A DNA stretch of 64,000 nucleotides from Dehalococcoidia bacterium (GTDB lineage Bacteria > Chloroflexota > Dehalococcoidia > GIF9 > UBA5629): positions 806,001 through 870,000 of the forward strand of contig JBAZEK010000001.1 in the NCBI GenBank assembly GCA_041653995.1, written 5' to 3'. A program made the position numbers and the translations under genes. Numbering within the stretch: position 1 is the first letter of the stretch; each line of letters opens with the position of its first letter. Shown here piece by piece: positions 7,335-14,999 of the stretch. The notes under the pieces are model-generated. The model searched no databases. It had not been told where the DNA came from and worked only from the letters and a program-made list of their open reading frames with translations.

Positions 7335-9518
7335 ATGGCCAAAATAAGTCTATTTATAGATGGCAAATCCATAACCGTTGACAGCGAAAGCACCGTGCTG
7401 GAGGCGGCCACGCAGGCCGGCGTCTATATACCCCAGCTATGCTCACACCCTGACCTGAAACCCTCCGGCGAGTGCGGCCTCTGCGCGGTTGAGATAGAAG
7501 GATCTGGCGAACCGGTCCAGGCCTGCAACACCAAAGTCACAGAGAACCTGGTCGTCCACACCGATACCGATGCCATCAGGAAGAAGCAGAAGCAGGCCCT
7601 GGAGAAAATACTCAAACAGCACCCCAATGCCTGCCTCACCTGTTGGAGAAGGGAACGCTGCAAACCGTTCGACATCTGCCTGCGCAATGTCGAGGTGACC
7701 GAGAGGTGCGTTACCTGCCCCGAAAACGGCCACTGCGAGCTGCAGCAGGTGGTGGACTTCCTAGATATGGGCAACGACAATATACCCTACACCTACCGCA
7801 ACCTGCCGGTGCAGAGGGACAACCCATATTTCGATCTCGATTACAACCTGTGCATCGCCTGCGGACGCTGCGTCAGGGCCTGCCGGGACCTGCGGGGCAT
7901 TAAGGCCCTCGATTTCAAGGAAATCGACGGCTTCAAGGTCGCAGGACCCGTTAAAGCAACCTACGAGGAGTCCGGCTGTAAATACTGCTTCACCTGCGTC
8001 GAGGTCTGCCCGGTGGGCGCGCTGGTGGACAAGCTGGCCAGGTACCGCGCCATCGCGGAATGGGAAGGCTATGTCGTCCCCTGCAGCTATGCCTGCCCGG
8101 CGCATATAGATATCCCCAGATATATAAATTACATCGCCCGCGGCAAATATCCCGAAGCGCTGGCCGTGGTAAGGGAGAAGGTTCCCTTCCCGGGCGCGCT
8201 GGGACGCGTGTGCATACACCCCTGCGAGCAGGCCTGCCGCCGCGGAAAGCTCAACGAGCCGATCTGCATCAAGTTCCTCAAGAGGTACGCGGCAGACCAC
8301 GATAACGAGCTTTGGAAAAAGAACAATAAGATATTACCGCCTACCGGCAAGAAGGTGGCCGTCGTAGGCTCCGGACCCGCCGGCCTGACCGCCGCCTTCT
8401 ACCTGGCCAAGCTGGGCCACGCTGTAACCGTGTTCGAGGCCCTCCCCCAGACAGGCGGCATGATGCGCGTGGGAATTCCCGCCTACAGGCTTCCCCGCGA
8501 GATACTCGACGCCGAGATAGACGAGATCAAAAAAGCTGGCGTGGAGATCAAGGTCAACCAGAGGATAGAGTCCATAGACGATCTGCTGGCACAGGGCTTC
8601 GACGCTGTGTTTATCGGCATCGGCGACCACAAGGGGTCCAAGATGGGCGCGGAAGGCGAGGACCTGCCCGGAGTGCTGGACGGCGTGAGCTTCCTGCGCA
8701 CCGTGGCGCTGGGTCAGCAGTTCAATATCGGCAAAAAGGTGTCCATCATAGGCGGCGGCAACTCCGCCATCGACTGCGCGCGCGTCGCACTGCGCGTTGG
8801 CTCCAGCGATGTGACCATACTCTACCGACGCACCAGGGCCGAGATGCCCGCCGCGCCGGAAGAGGTGGAGGCTGCCATACACGAGGGCATCAAGATCGTG
8901 TTTTTGGCCGCTCCCAACAAGATTACGCAGAATGGCGACAAACTGGCCATGGAGTGCATCAAGATGCGGCTGGGCGACCCCGACGCCAGCGGACGCAGAA
9001 GCCCGGTGCGCATACCCGGCAGCGAGTACGTGGAGGAGTTCGACAACGTTATCGCCGGCATCGGACAGGTCTCCGATATACCGGCTAAATTCGACGTGGC
9101 CGTCAACCGCGGCAATATCAAGGCCAACGATAAAACGCTTGAGACCAGCCGCAAGGGCGTATTCGCCGGCGGCGATATCGTGACCGGACCCGCTTCGGTC
9201 ATCGGCGCCATCGCGCAGGGCAGATTGGCCGCGTCTTCCATCGACATATACCTGGGCGGCAAAGGGCAGATCGAGGAACAGCTGGCGCCCGTAGAAGAGA
9301 TGGAGCCCTGGTTCGGCGAGGAGCCGGGCTTCGCTGCCAAAAAGCACCCGGCTATGCCGGAGCTGGAGAAATCGAAGAGCCTGGGCGGCTTCGCCGAAGT
9401 CGAGCTGGGCTACAGCGAGCAGGCGGCCGTGGACGAGGCCAATAGATGCTATAAATGCCATTACAGGCTGAAGCTTTCGCACCCGCCGGCGCCGCCGGTC
9501 AAGGTCAAATCTGCCTGA
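7335..9518 (+). CDS. NuoG-like / GltD fusion flavoprotein (Fe-S, FAD, NAD(P))
   Basis: A 727-residue electron-transfer subunit. Residues 1-78 form a 2Fe-2S ferredoxin (Cys36, 47, 50, 64). Residues 90-135 are NuoG-like, with H96-C100-C103-C109 and further cysteines 115, 125, 128 and 134. Residues 170-228 are a 2x4Fe-4S domain (C173/176/179/183 and C215/218/221/225). From about 245 it is GltD-like: Fe-S cysteines 250, 254, 293, 297 and 301, an FAD site V-V-G-S-G-P-A-G-L-T-A-A near 343, and an NAD(P) site I-I-G-G-G-N-S-A-I-D near 475. It probably passes electrons between NAD(P)H, ferredoxin and the next two gene products. GGAGG lies 10 bases before the ATG. Confidence 0.88.
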   Translation: MAKISLFIDGKSITVDSESTVLEAATQAGVYIPQLCSHPDLKPSGECGLCAVEIEGSGEPVQACNTKVTENLVVHTDTDAIRKKQKQALEKILKQHPNACLTCWRRERCKPFDICLRNVEVTERCVTCPENGHCELQQVVDFLDMGNDNIPYTYRNLPVQRDNPYFDLDYNLCIACGRCVRACRDLRGIKALDFKEIDGFKVAGPVKATYEESGCKYCFTCVEVCPVGALVDKLARYRAIAEWEGYVVPCSYACPAHIDIPRYINYIARGKYPEALAVVREKVPFPGALGRVCIHPCEQACRRGKLNEPICIKFLKRYAADHDNELWKKNNKILPPTGKKVAVVGSGPAGLTAAFYLAKLGHAVTVFEALPQTGGMMRVGIPAYRLPREILDAEIDEIKKAGVEIKVNQRIESIDDLLAQGFDAVFIGIGDHKGSKMGAEGEDLPGVLDGVSFLRTVALGQQFNIGKKVSIIGGGNSAIDCARVALRVGSSDVTILYRRTRAEMPAAPEEVEAAIHEGIKIVFLAAPNKITQNGDKLAMECIKMRLGDPDASGRRSPVRIPGSEYVEEFDNVIAGIGQVSDIPAKFDVAVNRGNIKANDKTLETSRKGVFAGGDIVTGPASVIGAIAQGRLAASSIDIYLGGKGQIEEQLAPVEEMEPWFGEEPGFAAKKHPAMPELEKSKSLGGFAEVELGYSEQAAVDEANRCYKCHYRLKLSHPPAPPVKVKSA

Positions 9519-9530
9519 GGGGAGGTGTGC

Positions 9531-10367
9531 ATGTTCAAAATCATAGCCAGCGAGAAGCTGACGCCGGTGATCGATCTGTTCAAGATCGAGGCCCCGGCCA
9601 TAGCCAAAAAGGCCAGGGCCGGCCAATTCGTAATCATACGTGTCGACGAAGCTGGAGAGCGCATACCGCTGACACTGGCCGACTGGGACGCCAAGGAAGG
9701 CACGGTCACTCTGGTGGCCATGGAGGTGGGCACCTCAACCAGGAAACTGGGACAGATGAAAGCAGGGGACAGCCTGCATAACCTGGTCGGTCCGCTGGGA
9801 CTGCCCTCCGATATAGAGAAATTCGGCACCGTGATCTGCGTGGGAGGCGGCGTGGGCATCGCGCCCATCTACCCCATCGCCCGGTCGTTGAAAGAGGCAG
9901 GCAACAAAATCATCTCCATCATCGGAGCGCGCAATAAGGACCTGCTCTTCTGGGAGGACCGCATGAAGACAGTCAGCGACGAGCTGATCGTCACGACCGA
10001 CGACGGCTCCTACGCGCGCAAGGGACTGGTCACCGAGCCGCTCAAGGAGAAGCTGGAACAGGGCAAGATCGACCGGGTGATCGCCATCGGCCCTGCTATC
10101 ATGATGAAGTTCTGCGCTCAAACCACCAAACCTTTTAACGTCCCGACCATCGTCAGCCTCAACTCGATCATGGTGGACGGGACCGGCATGTGCGGCTGCT
10201 GTCGCGTGTCCATCGGCGGGACCACCAAATTCGCCTGCGTGGACGGCCCCGATTTCGACGGACACCAGGTGGACTGGAATACGGTGTTCGACAGGCAGAA
10301 GGTCTATCTCAAAGAAGAAAAAGAATCCCTGGATAAATGGGAATCCTGCCGGTGCGGCAAATCTTAA
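9531..10367 (+). CDS. NfnA/SudB-type FAD and NAD-binding subunit
   Basis: A 278-residue ferredoxin-NADP reductase-fold protein, related to NfnA of NADH-dependent ferredoxin:NADP oxidoreductase and to sulfide dehydrogenase SudB. An N-terminal FAD barrel is followed by the nucleotide site C-V-G-G-G-V-G-I-A-P-I-Y near 100. A C-terminal 2Fe-2S site follows, with cysteines in M-C-G-C-C-R-V-S and later F-A-C-V-D-G-P-x-F-D-G. An in-frame GTG at 9525 lies within the GGGGAGG ribosome site, so the ATG at 9531 is the start. The gene lies 12 bases after the fusion subunit and 12 before the GltA-like subunit, a tight operon. Confidence 0.9.
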   Translation: MFKIIASEKLTPVIDLFKIEAPAIAKKARAGQFVIIRVDEAGERIPLTLADWDAKEGTVTLVAMEVGTSTRKLGQMKAGDSLHNLVGPLGLPSDIEKFGTVICVGGGVGIAPIYPIARSLKEAGNKIISIIGARNKDLLFWEDRMKTVSDELIVTTDDGSYARKGLVTEPLKEKLEQGKIDRVIAIGPAIMMKFCAQTTKPFNVPTIVSLNSIMVDGTGMCGCCRVSIGGTTKFACVDGPDFDGHQVDWNTVFDRQKVYLKEEKESLDKWESCRCGKS

Positions 10368-10379
10368 GGGAGGCGGAAG

Positions 10380-11795
10380 TTGGAAGAAAAACCTAAATCG
10401 AAAATCAACCTCAACCGCATAGACATGCCGCGCCAGGACCCCAAGGTGCGCGCGCATAACTATAACGAAGTAGCACTGGGCTACAACGACGAAATGGCCC
10501 TGCAGGAGGCCGCGCGCTGCATTCAGTGCCCCAAACGTCCCTGCGTGGCAGGATGCCCGGTCAACGTCGACATCCCCGAGTTCATCAAGGCCGTGCGCGA
10601 CAACCAGATGGAAGATTCGGTGCGCATCCTTAAGAGCAAGAACGCCCTGCCCGCCATCTGCGGACGTGTTTGCCCGCAGGAGACGCAGTGCGAACAGGTA
10701 TGCTCGCTGGGCAAGAAGGGGGCCCCGATAGCCATCGGCAGGCTGGAAAGGTATGTCGCCGACTGGGACCTGGCCCATAAAAAGGAAACAAAGGTTGAGC
10801 TTCCCCCGCCCACAGGCAAAAGGGTGGCCGTCATCGGCTCCGGACCCGCCGGCCTGACCGCCGCCGCCGACCTGGCCAGGATGGGACATAAGGTCACGGT
10901 GTATGAAGCCCTGCACACGGCGGGCGGCGTGCTGATGTACGGTATCCCCGAGTTCCGCCTGCCCAAGAATGTGGTGCAATCTGAAGTTGATTATGTTAAA
11001 TCGCTGGGCGTGGATATACAGCTCGATTCCGTGATGGGCAAGCTGGCCACGGTGGACGAGCTGCTGGAGAAGGACTACGACGCCGTTTTCCTGGGCACGG
11101 GCGCGGGACTGCCCATGTTCCTGGGCATACCCGGCGAGAACCTCAACGGCGTTTACTCGGCCAACGAGTTCCTGACACGCGTCAACCTGATGAAGGCATA
11201 CCTCTTCCCGGAGTACGATACGCCTATCAAGATAGGAAAACAGGTGGCGGTGATCGGCGGCGGAAACGTCGCCATGGATTCCGCCCGCTGTGCGCTCAGG
11301 CTGGGCGCCAATAAGGTCTATATCATCTACCGCCGCTCGCGCACCGAGATGCCGGCCCGCCACGAAGAAGTTGAGAACGCCGAGGAGGAAGGCATCATCT
11401 TCAAATTCCTCACCAATCCCAAACAAATCATCGGCGACGACAAGGGCTGGGTCAAGGCCATGGAATGCTACGAGATGGAACTGGGCGAGCCGGACGCCAG
11501 CGGCAGACGCCGCCCCATAACCAAACAGGGCAGCGAGTTCATCATCGATGTCGATGTGGTTGTAATTGCCCTGGGCACCACACCCAATCCACTCATCCCC
11601 TCCACCACCAAAGGCCTTGAAGTCACAAAACACGGAACGGTGGTGGCGGACGAGCAGTCCGGCAAGACCGTCAAGGACCGTGTCTGGGCGGGCGGGGACG
11701 TCGTCACGGGCGCAGCCACGGTGATCAGCGCCATGGGCGCGGGCAAACGGGCCGCTGCCTCGATACACGAGTTCCTGATGGGGCAAAAGCCCTAA
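10380..11795 (+). CDS. NfnB/GltA-type NADPH-dependent FAD/Fe-S oxidoreductase subunit
   Basis: A 471-residue protein usually annotated as NADPH-dependent glutamate synthase small subunit (GltA), but without a large subunit nearby. N-terminal cysteines C-I-Q-C-x-x-x-x-C-x-x-x-C-P near 47-59 and I-C-G-R-V-C-P-x-x-x-x-C-x-x-x-C near 94 bind two 4Fe-4S clusters. The FAD motif V-I-G-S-G-P-A-G-L-T-A-A lies near 150 and the NADPH motif V-I-G-G-G-N-V-A-M-D near 290. Next to an NfnA-type gene it is better read as NfnB/SudA, which in known complexes bifurcates electrons from NADPH to ferredoxin and NAD. The start is TTG with GGGAGG 6 bases upstream. Confidence 0.9.
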   Translation: MEEKPKSKINLNRIDMPRQDPKVRAHNYNEVALGYNDEMALQEAARCIQCPKRPCVAGCPVNVDIPEFIKAVRDNQMEDSVRILKSKNALPAICGRVCPQETQCEQVCSLGKKGAPIAIGRLERYVADWDLAHKKETKVELPPPTGKRVAVIGSGPAGLTAAADLARMGHKVTVYEALHTAGGVLMYGIPEFRLPKNVVQSEVDYVKSLGVDIQLDSVMGKLATVDELLEKDYDAVFLGTGAGLPMFLGIPGENLNGVYSANEFLTRVNLMKAYLFPEYDTPIKIGKQVAVIGGGNVAMDSARCALRLGANKVYIIYRRSRTEMPARHEEVENAEEEGIIFKFLTNPKQIIGDDKGWVKAMECYEMELGEPDASGRRRPITKQGSEFIIDVDVVVIALGTTPNPLIPSTTKGLEVTKHGTVVADEQSGKTVKDRVWAGGDVVTGAATVISAMGAGKRAAASIHEFLMGQKP

Positions 11796-11796
11796 G

Positions 11797-11878
11797 GTCA
11801 TTGCGAGGAGCGTAGCGACGCGGCAATCTTGTACGTGATTGCGGGTACACAAGATCGCCACGCTGCGCTCGCGATGAC
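11797..11878. repeat. 82-bp palindromic intergenic element, copy 2
   Basis: Starts GTCATTGCGAG and ends CTCGCGATGAC, the same length as copy 1 at 1029-1110 and in opposite orientation. Aligned to the reverse complement of copy 1, I count 9 differences in 82 bases, several of them compensating within the stem. It begins just after the stop of the NfnB-type gene and ends 18 bases before the T-box promoter. Confidence 0.88.
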
Positions 11879-11896
11879 GTTCTTATGCGGTTCGTG

Positions 11897-11926
11897 TTGA
11901 CAGATATTCAACCTTTCGTTTATTAT
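11897..11926 (+). promoter_or_regulatory. Promoter of the T-box/trpB2 transcript
   Basis: TTGACA at 11897-11902, an 18-base spacer, then TATTAT at 11921-11926. This near-consensus promoter places the transcript start near 11933, just before the T-box fold. Confidence 0.7.
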
Positions 11927-11932
11927 GGTAAC

Positions 11933-12216
11933 AATTGAATATTTAAAGGCTGTGAACGGGAATAGTAGGTCCTGCAGCGAAGGCCACAGAGAGTCAAGCA
12001 AGGTGAGAGTTGACGCCGGAGCGGGGATTGAATGGACCCGGGAGCCGCAAACCGAAAGGGAAGTACCCCAGTAGGCTTTGACGCAGGGATAGCGTAATCA
12101 CAATCCAGGGTATCGCCGGCAAACCGGCCGTACCTGACAGAGATGGTCCGGCAACGGATCAATAAGGGTGGCACCGCGAAGCTAAGCCTCTCGCCCCTTG
12201 GGTGAGAGGCTTTATT
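11933..12216 (+). promoter_or_regulatory. Tryptophan T-box leader (tRNA-Trp-sensing)
   Basis: A classic T-box. The conserved bulge sequence AGGGTGGCACCGCG at 12165-12178 pairs with the free CCA end of uncharged tRNA. Stem I marks include CACAGAGAGTC near 11985 and GGGAGCCGC near 12040. The specifier triplet is TGG at 12033-12035, preceded by GAA and followed by A, so it reads tRNA-Trp. AGTAGGCTTTGACG near 12070 matches the stem III region. The fold ends in a terminator at 12186-12216. When tRNA-Trp is uncharged, the antiterminator should form and trpB2 be expressed. Confidence 0.95.
12186..12216 (+). terminator. T-box terminator hairpin
   Basis: GCCTCTC (12186-12192) and GAGAGGC (12204-12210) form the stem, extended by CCC/GGG, with TTTATTT following. 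It competes with the antiterminator that includes the T-box sequence just upstream. Confidence 0.93.
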
Positions 12217-12239
12217 TATTGTATGGAGGTCAAAAAGGA

Positions 12240-12284
12240 ATGGAATTGAATATGTGGCCCGGCGGGGCCGAGAATTTGGTCTAA
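12240..12284 (+). other. Possible 14-codon ORF between T-box and trpB2
   Basis: ATG at 12240 opens a 14-codon frame ending TAA, with GGAGG 10 bases upstream, good ribosome spacing. It contains one Trp codon (residue 6). It lies after the terminator and so is present only on read-through transcripts. It could be a leader peptide or chance; no homology is recognised. Confidence 0.2.
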
Positions 12285-12329
12285 CAAACCGGTATACATA
12301 GACATAAAAAATATTTAGTGAGGTATAAA

Positions 12330-13694
12330 ATGGCTAAAAAATTAACAAAGTTCATCCTGGCTGAAAAGGATATGCCGACTTCCTGGTACAACATACTGCC
12401 CGACCTGCCTGAGCCCATGCTCCCCATACTGCATCCGCAGACGCATGAGCCGACCATCCTGCCCCCGCCCCTCTTCCCGTCAACCCTGAACGACCAGGAG
12501 TTCAGCAAGGAACACTTTATCGAAATCCCCGACGAGGTGCTGGACGTCTACAGGATGTACCGTCCAACGCCGCTTATCCGCGCCTTCAGGCTGGAGAAGG
12601 CCCTGGGCACACCGGCCCAGATATTCTACAAGTACGAGGGCGTCAGCCCGGCCGGCAGCCACAAGCTCAACACAGCCATCGCACAGGCCTACTACAATAA
12701 GAAGGCGGGCATCAAGCGCATCGCCACTGAAACCGGCGCCGGGCAGTGGGGAAGCGCCCTTTCTCTGGCCTGCCAGTACATGGGACTTGAATGCAAGGTC
12801 TACATGGTCAAGGTCAGCTACAACCAGAAGCCCTACCGCCGCATCATGATGGAGACCTGGGGCGCCAAGTGCGTAGCCAGCCCCAGCACCGACACCAATT
12901 TCGGTAAGCAGGTACTGGCTGAAGATCCCAACTGCCCCGGCAGCCTGGGCATCGCCATCAGCGAAGCCTGCGAAGACGCCTTCAGCCGCGAGGACACTTC
13001 ATACTCCCTGGGAAGCGTGCTCAACCACGTCATCCTGCACCAGTCCATCATCGGCCTTGAGACCAAGAAGCAGCTGGAAATGGCCGATGTCGAAGCCGAT
13101 ATCGTCATCGGCTGCGTGGGCGGCGGCAGCAATTTCGGTGGATTGGCCGTCCCCTTTGTAAAGGACAAGATGAAAGGCAAGAAGATTGAGATCATAGCCG
13201 TCGAGCCCACCGCCTGCCCCACCATGACCAAGGGACCGCTGGCCTGGGACCTGGGCGACGTGGCAGGCATGGCCCCGATCGTCATGATGTACACACTCGG
13301 CCATTCTTTCGTCCCATCGCCCATCCACGCGGGGGGTCTGCGCTACCACGGCATGTCTCCGCTGGTATCCCACCTGCATAAACTCAAGCTGATCGATGCC
13401 AGGGCGGTAAACCAGAAGTCCACATTCGAGAGTGCGATCCAGTTCGCCCGCACCGAGGGTATCATACCGGCCCCCGAACCCGCGCACGCCATCAAAGTGG
13501 TAATCGACGAGGCTCTTAAGTGCAAAGAATCAGGACAGAAAAAGGTCATCGTCCTGGGACTGAGCGGACACGGTCATTTCGACCTGAGCGCCTACGAGCA
13601 GTTCCTCTCCGGCAAACTGGAAGCCGACGCCTACGACGAAGCTAAAGTGAAACAGGCGCTGGCACAGCTTCCCAAGGTCGATTTCAAAGGCTAA
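12330..13694 (+). CDS. trpB: Tryptophan synthase beta chain, TrpB2 type
   Basis: PLP enzyme that condenses serine with indole to give tryptophan. At 454 residues it is the long TrpB2 form: it has the N-terminal W-Y-N-I-L-P-D-L-P-E-P extension and the family runs R-P-T-P-L-I-R-A and T-E-T-G-A-G-Q-W-G-S-A-L. The PLP lysine is Lys112 in A-G-S-H-K-L-N-T-A, and the phosphate loop is G-C-V-G-G-G-S-N. TrpB2 enzymes often act without a TrpA partner, and no trpA is present. The ATG at 12330 has GAGG 7 bases upstream; an in-frame GTG at 12318 overlaps that site and is less likely. The upstream Trp T-box confirms a tryptophan role. Confidence 0.95.
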   Translation: MAKKLTKFILAEKDMPTSWYNILPDLPEPMLPILHPQTHEPTILPPPLFPSTLNDQEFSKEHFIEIPDEVLDVYRMYRPTPLIRAFRLEKALGTPAQIFYKYEGVSPAGSHKLNTAIAQAYYNKKAGIKRIATETGAGQWGSALSLACQYMGLECKVYMVKVSYNQKPYRRIMMETWGAKCVASPSTDTNFGKQVLAEDPNCPGSLGIAISEACEDAFSREDTSYSLGSVLNHVILHQSIIGLETKKQLEMADVEADIVIGCVGGGSNFGGLAVPFVKDKMKGKKIEIIAVEPTACPTMTKGPLAWDLGDVAGMAPIVMMYTLGHSFVPSPIHAGGLRYHGMSPLVSHLHKLKLIDARAVNQKSTFESAIQFARTEGIIPAPEPAHAIKVVIDEALKCKESGQKKVIVLGLSGHGHFDLSAYEQFLSGKLEADAYDEAKVKQALAQLPKVDFKG

Positions 13695-13708
13695 TTATTA
13701 CATTCACA

Positions 13709-13762
13709 CAGGCCGGCATACGTGACTGATCCATAAGAAGTAAGTCCGCGTATGCCGGCCTG
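13709..13762 (+). terminator. Long inverted repeat after trpB2
   Basis: CAGGCCGGCATACG (13709-13722) and CGTATGCCGGCCTG (13749-13762) are a perfect 14-bp inverted repeat around 26 bases. It lies 14 bases after the trpB2 stop. There is no T-run, so it may be a factor-dependent end or mRNA-stabilising hairpin rather than a simple terminator. Confidence 0.5.
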
Positions 13763-13782
13763 CAAATAGATACCCGGACGTT

Positions 13783-13811
13783 TTGCCGGCCTAATACCTT
13801 TATGCTAAAAT
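13783..13811 (+). promoter_or_regulatory. Promoter of the HtrA-like protease gene
   Basis: TTGCCG, a 17-base spacer, then TAAAAT preceded by TGC (extended minus-10), 33 bases before the ATG at 13845. Confidence 0.55.
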
Positions 13812-13844
13812 CCCAGCACTATTCCGATCCAGAGGTAACCGAAT

Positions 13845-14966
13845 ATGAGAATCCCCGCCATAACGGCTTTTCTGCTCGCAGCCATACTGCTCTTCAGCGC
13901 CTGCCGCATCGAGTTCTCCACAACTCCCATATCGGCGCCGGCGCCTGCGATGGCGCCCGTTATCCAGCAAATAACTCCCCTCGATCCCGGCTGGAAATCG
14001 CCGGGTCCGGCGGAAAACGCGGCGGTCCTACCCAATATCGCCGACGTGGTTGAAAAGGGCTACCCCGGGGTGGTCACCATCACGACCGAACAGATCGTCA
14101 ACGATATGTTCAGCAGGGTCGTGCTGCAATCGGGCGCCGGATCAGGCTGGATACTCGACAGCAGCGGCATTATCGTCACCAACAACCACGTCGTGGAAGG
14201 CGCACGCAAGGTCGTTATCCAGTTCTCGGACGGCAGGACCAGTGAAGTGACCGCCGACAGGGTTTTCCGCGATCCTCTGACCGACCTGGCCATCATCAAG
14301 GTCGACCTGACCGACCTTCCAACCGTGGCTATAGGAGATTCAGGCAAGCTCAGGGTGGGCGACTGGGTGGTGGCTATAGGCAATCCACTGGGCAAGGGCA
14401 TTAAAGCCAAGGAGGGCATAATCAGCGGCCTCAAGGTCTCCCTCTCCCTGGACGAGGACGAATCGCTGTACGACCTGATCGAGACATCGGCAGCCATCAA
14501 CGAGGGCAACAGCGGCGGCCCTTTGCTTAACATGAAGGGCCAGGTCATCGGCATCACCAGCGCCAAGATCGCCAAGATAGGCGTGGAGGGCATGGGCTAT
14601 GCCATCAGCATCAACTCCTCTTTGCCCATACTTCAGGAGCTGGTCAACAAAGGCTATATCACGCGGCCCTTCCTGGGTGTGGAGCTCTACACGGTAAACG
14701 ACTACGTCGCATACTACAACGGACTGGCGGTCAAACGCGGGGCTATCATCACCACGGTGCAGCCGGGCAGCCCGGCGGCCAGGGCCGGTATGCGCAGGCT
14801 GGACGTTATCATCCGCTACCAGGGCAAGGAGATCACCACCGCACCTGAGCTTCTTCGCGAGCTTCGCAGCTCCAAAATTGGCGACGAGATATCGGTTACC
14901 TATGTCCGGGGAAAGAATACTTACACTGCCACCGCCCTGCTCACCGACAGCCCCCCTCCCCAATAG
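13845..14966 (+). CDS. HtrA/DegP-family serine protease, membrane-anchored lipoprotein
   Basis: Envelope quality-control protease of 373 residues. The signal peptide ends F-S-A-C with Cys20, a probable lipobox, followed by a proline-rich linker. The trypsin-like domain has the catalytic triad His115 (N-N-H-V-V-E-G-A), Asp147 (L-T-D-L-A-I-I-K) and Ser223 (E-G-N-S-G-G-P-L). One PDZ domain follows from about 270 to 365, with G-x-x-A-A-R-A-G-M. The ATG has AGAGGT 8 bases upstream. It is transcribed alone and converges on ileS. A lipid anchor in place of an N-terminal membrane helix is a modest variation. Confidence 0.93.
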   Translation: MRIPAITAFLLAAILLFSACRIEFSTTPISAPAPAMAPVIQQITPLDPGWKSPGPAENAAVLPNIADVVEKGYPGVVTITTEQIVNDMFSRVVLQSGAGSGWILDSSGIIVTNNHVVEGARKVVIQFSDGRTSEVTADRVFRDPLTDLAIIKVDLTDLPTVAIGDSGKLRVGDWVVAIGNPLGKGIKAKEGIISGLKVSLSLDEDESLYDLIETSAAINEGNSGGPLLNMKGQVIGITSAKIAKIGVEGMGYAISINSSLPILQELVNKGYITRPFLGVELYTVNDYVAYYNGLAVKRGAIITTVQPGSPAARAGMRRLDVIIRYQGKEITTAPELLRELRSSKIGDEISVTYVRGKNTYTATALLTDSPPPQ

Positions 14967-14999
14967 CGGTCTGATTTACCGATGCGCTCGCAGCGCCGG

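Noticed and set aside
8334..9626. 430-codon minus-strand frame
   Set aside because: It mirrors the NuoG/GltD fusion gene, with no domain and no ribosome site.
9735..11861. 708-codon open frame on the minus strand
   Set aside because: It lies opposite the NfnA- and NfnB-type genes and follows their codon phase. Composition is His/Ala/Gly/Arg-rich with no recognisable motif. It is a shadow of GC-rich coding DNA.
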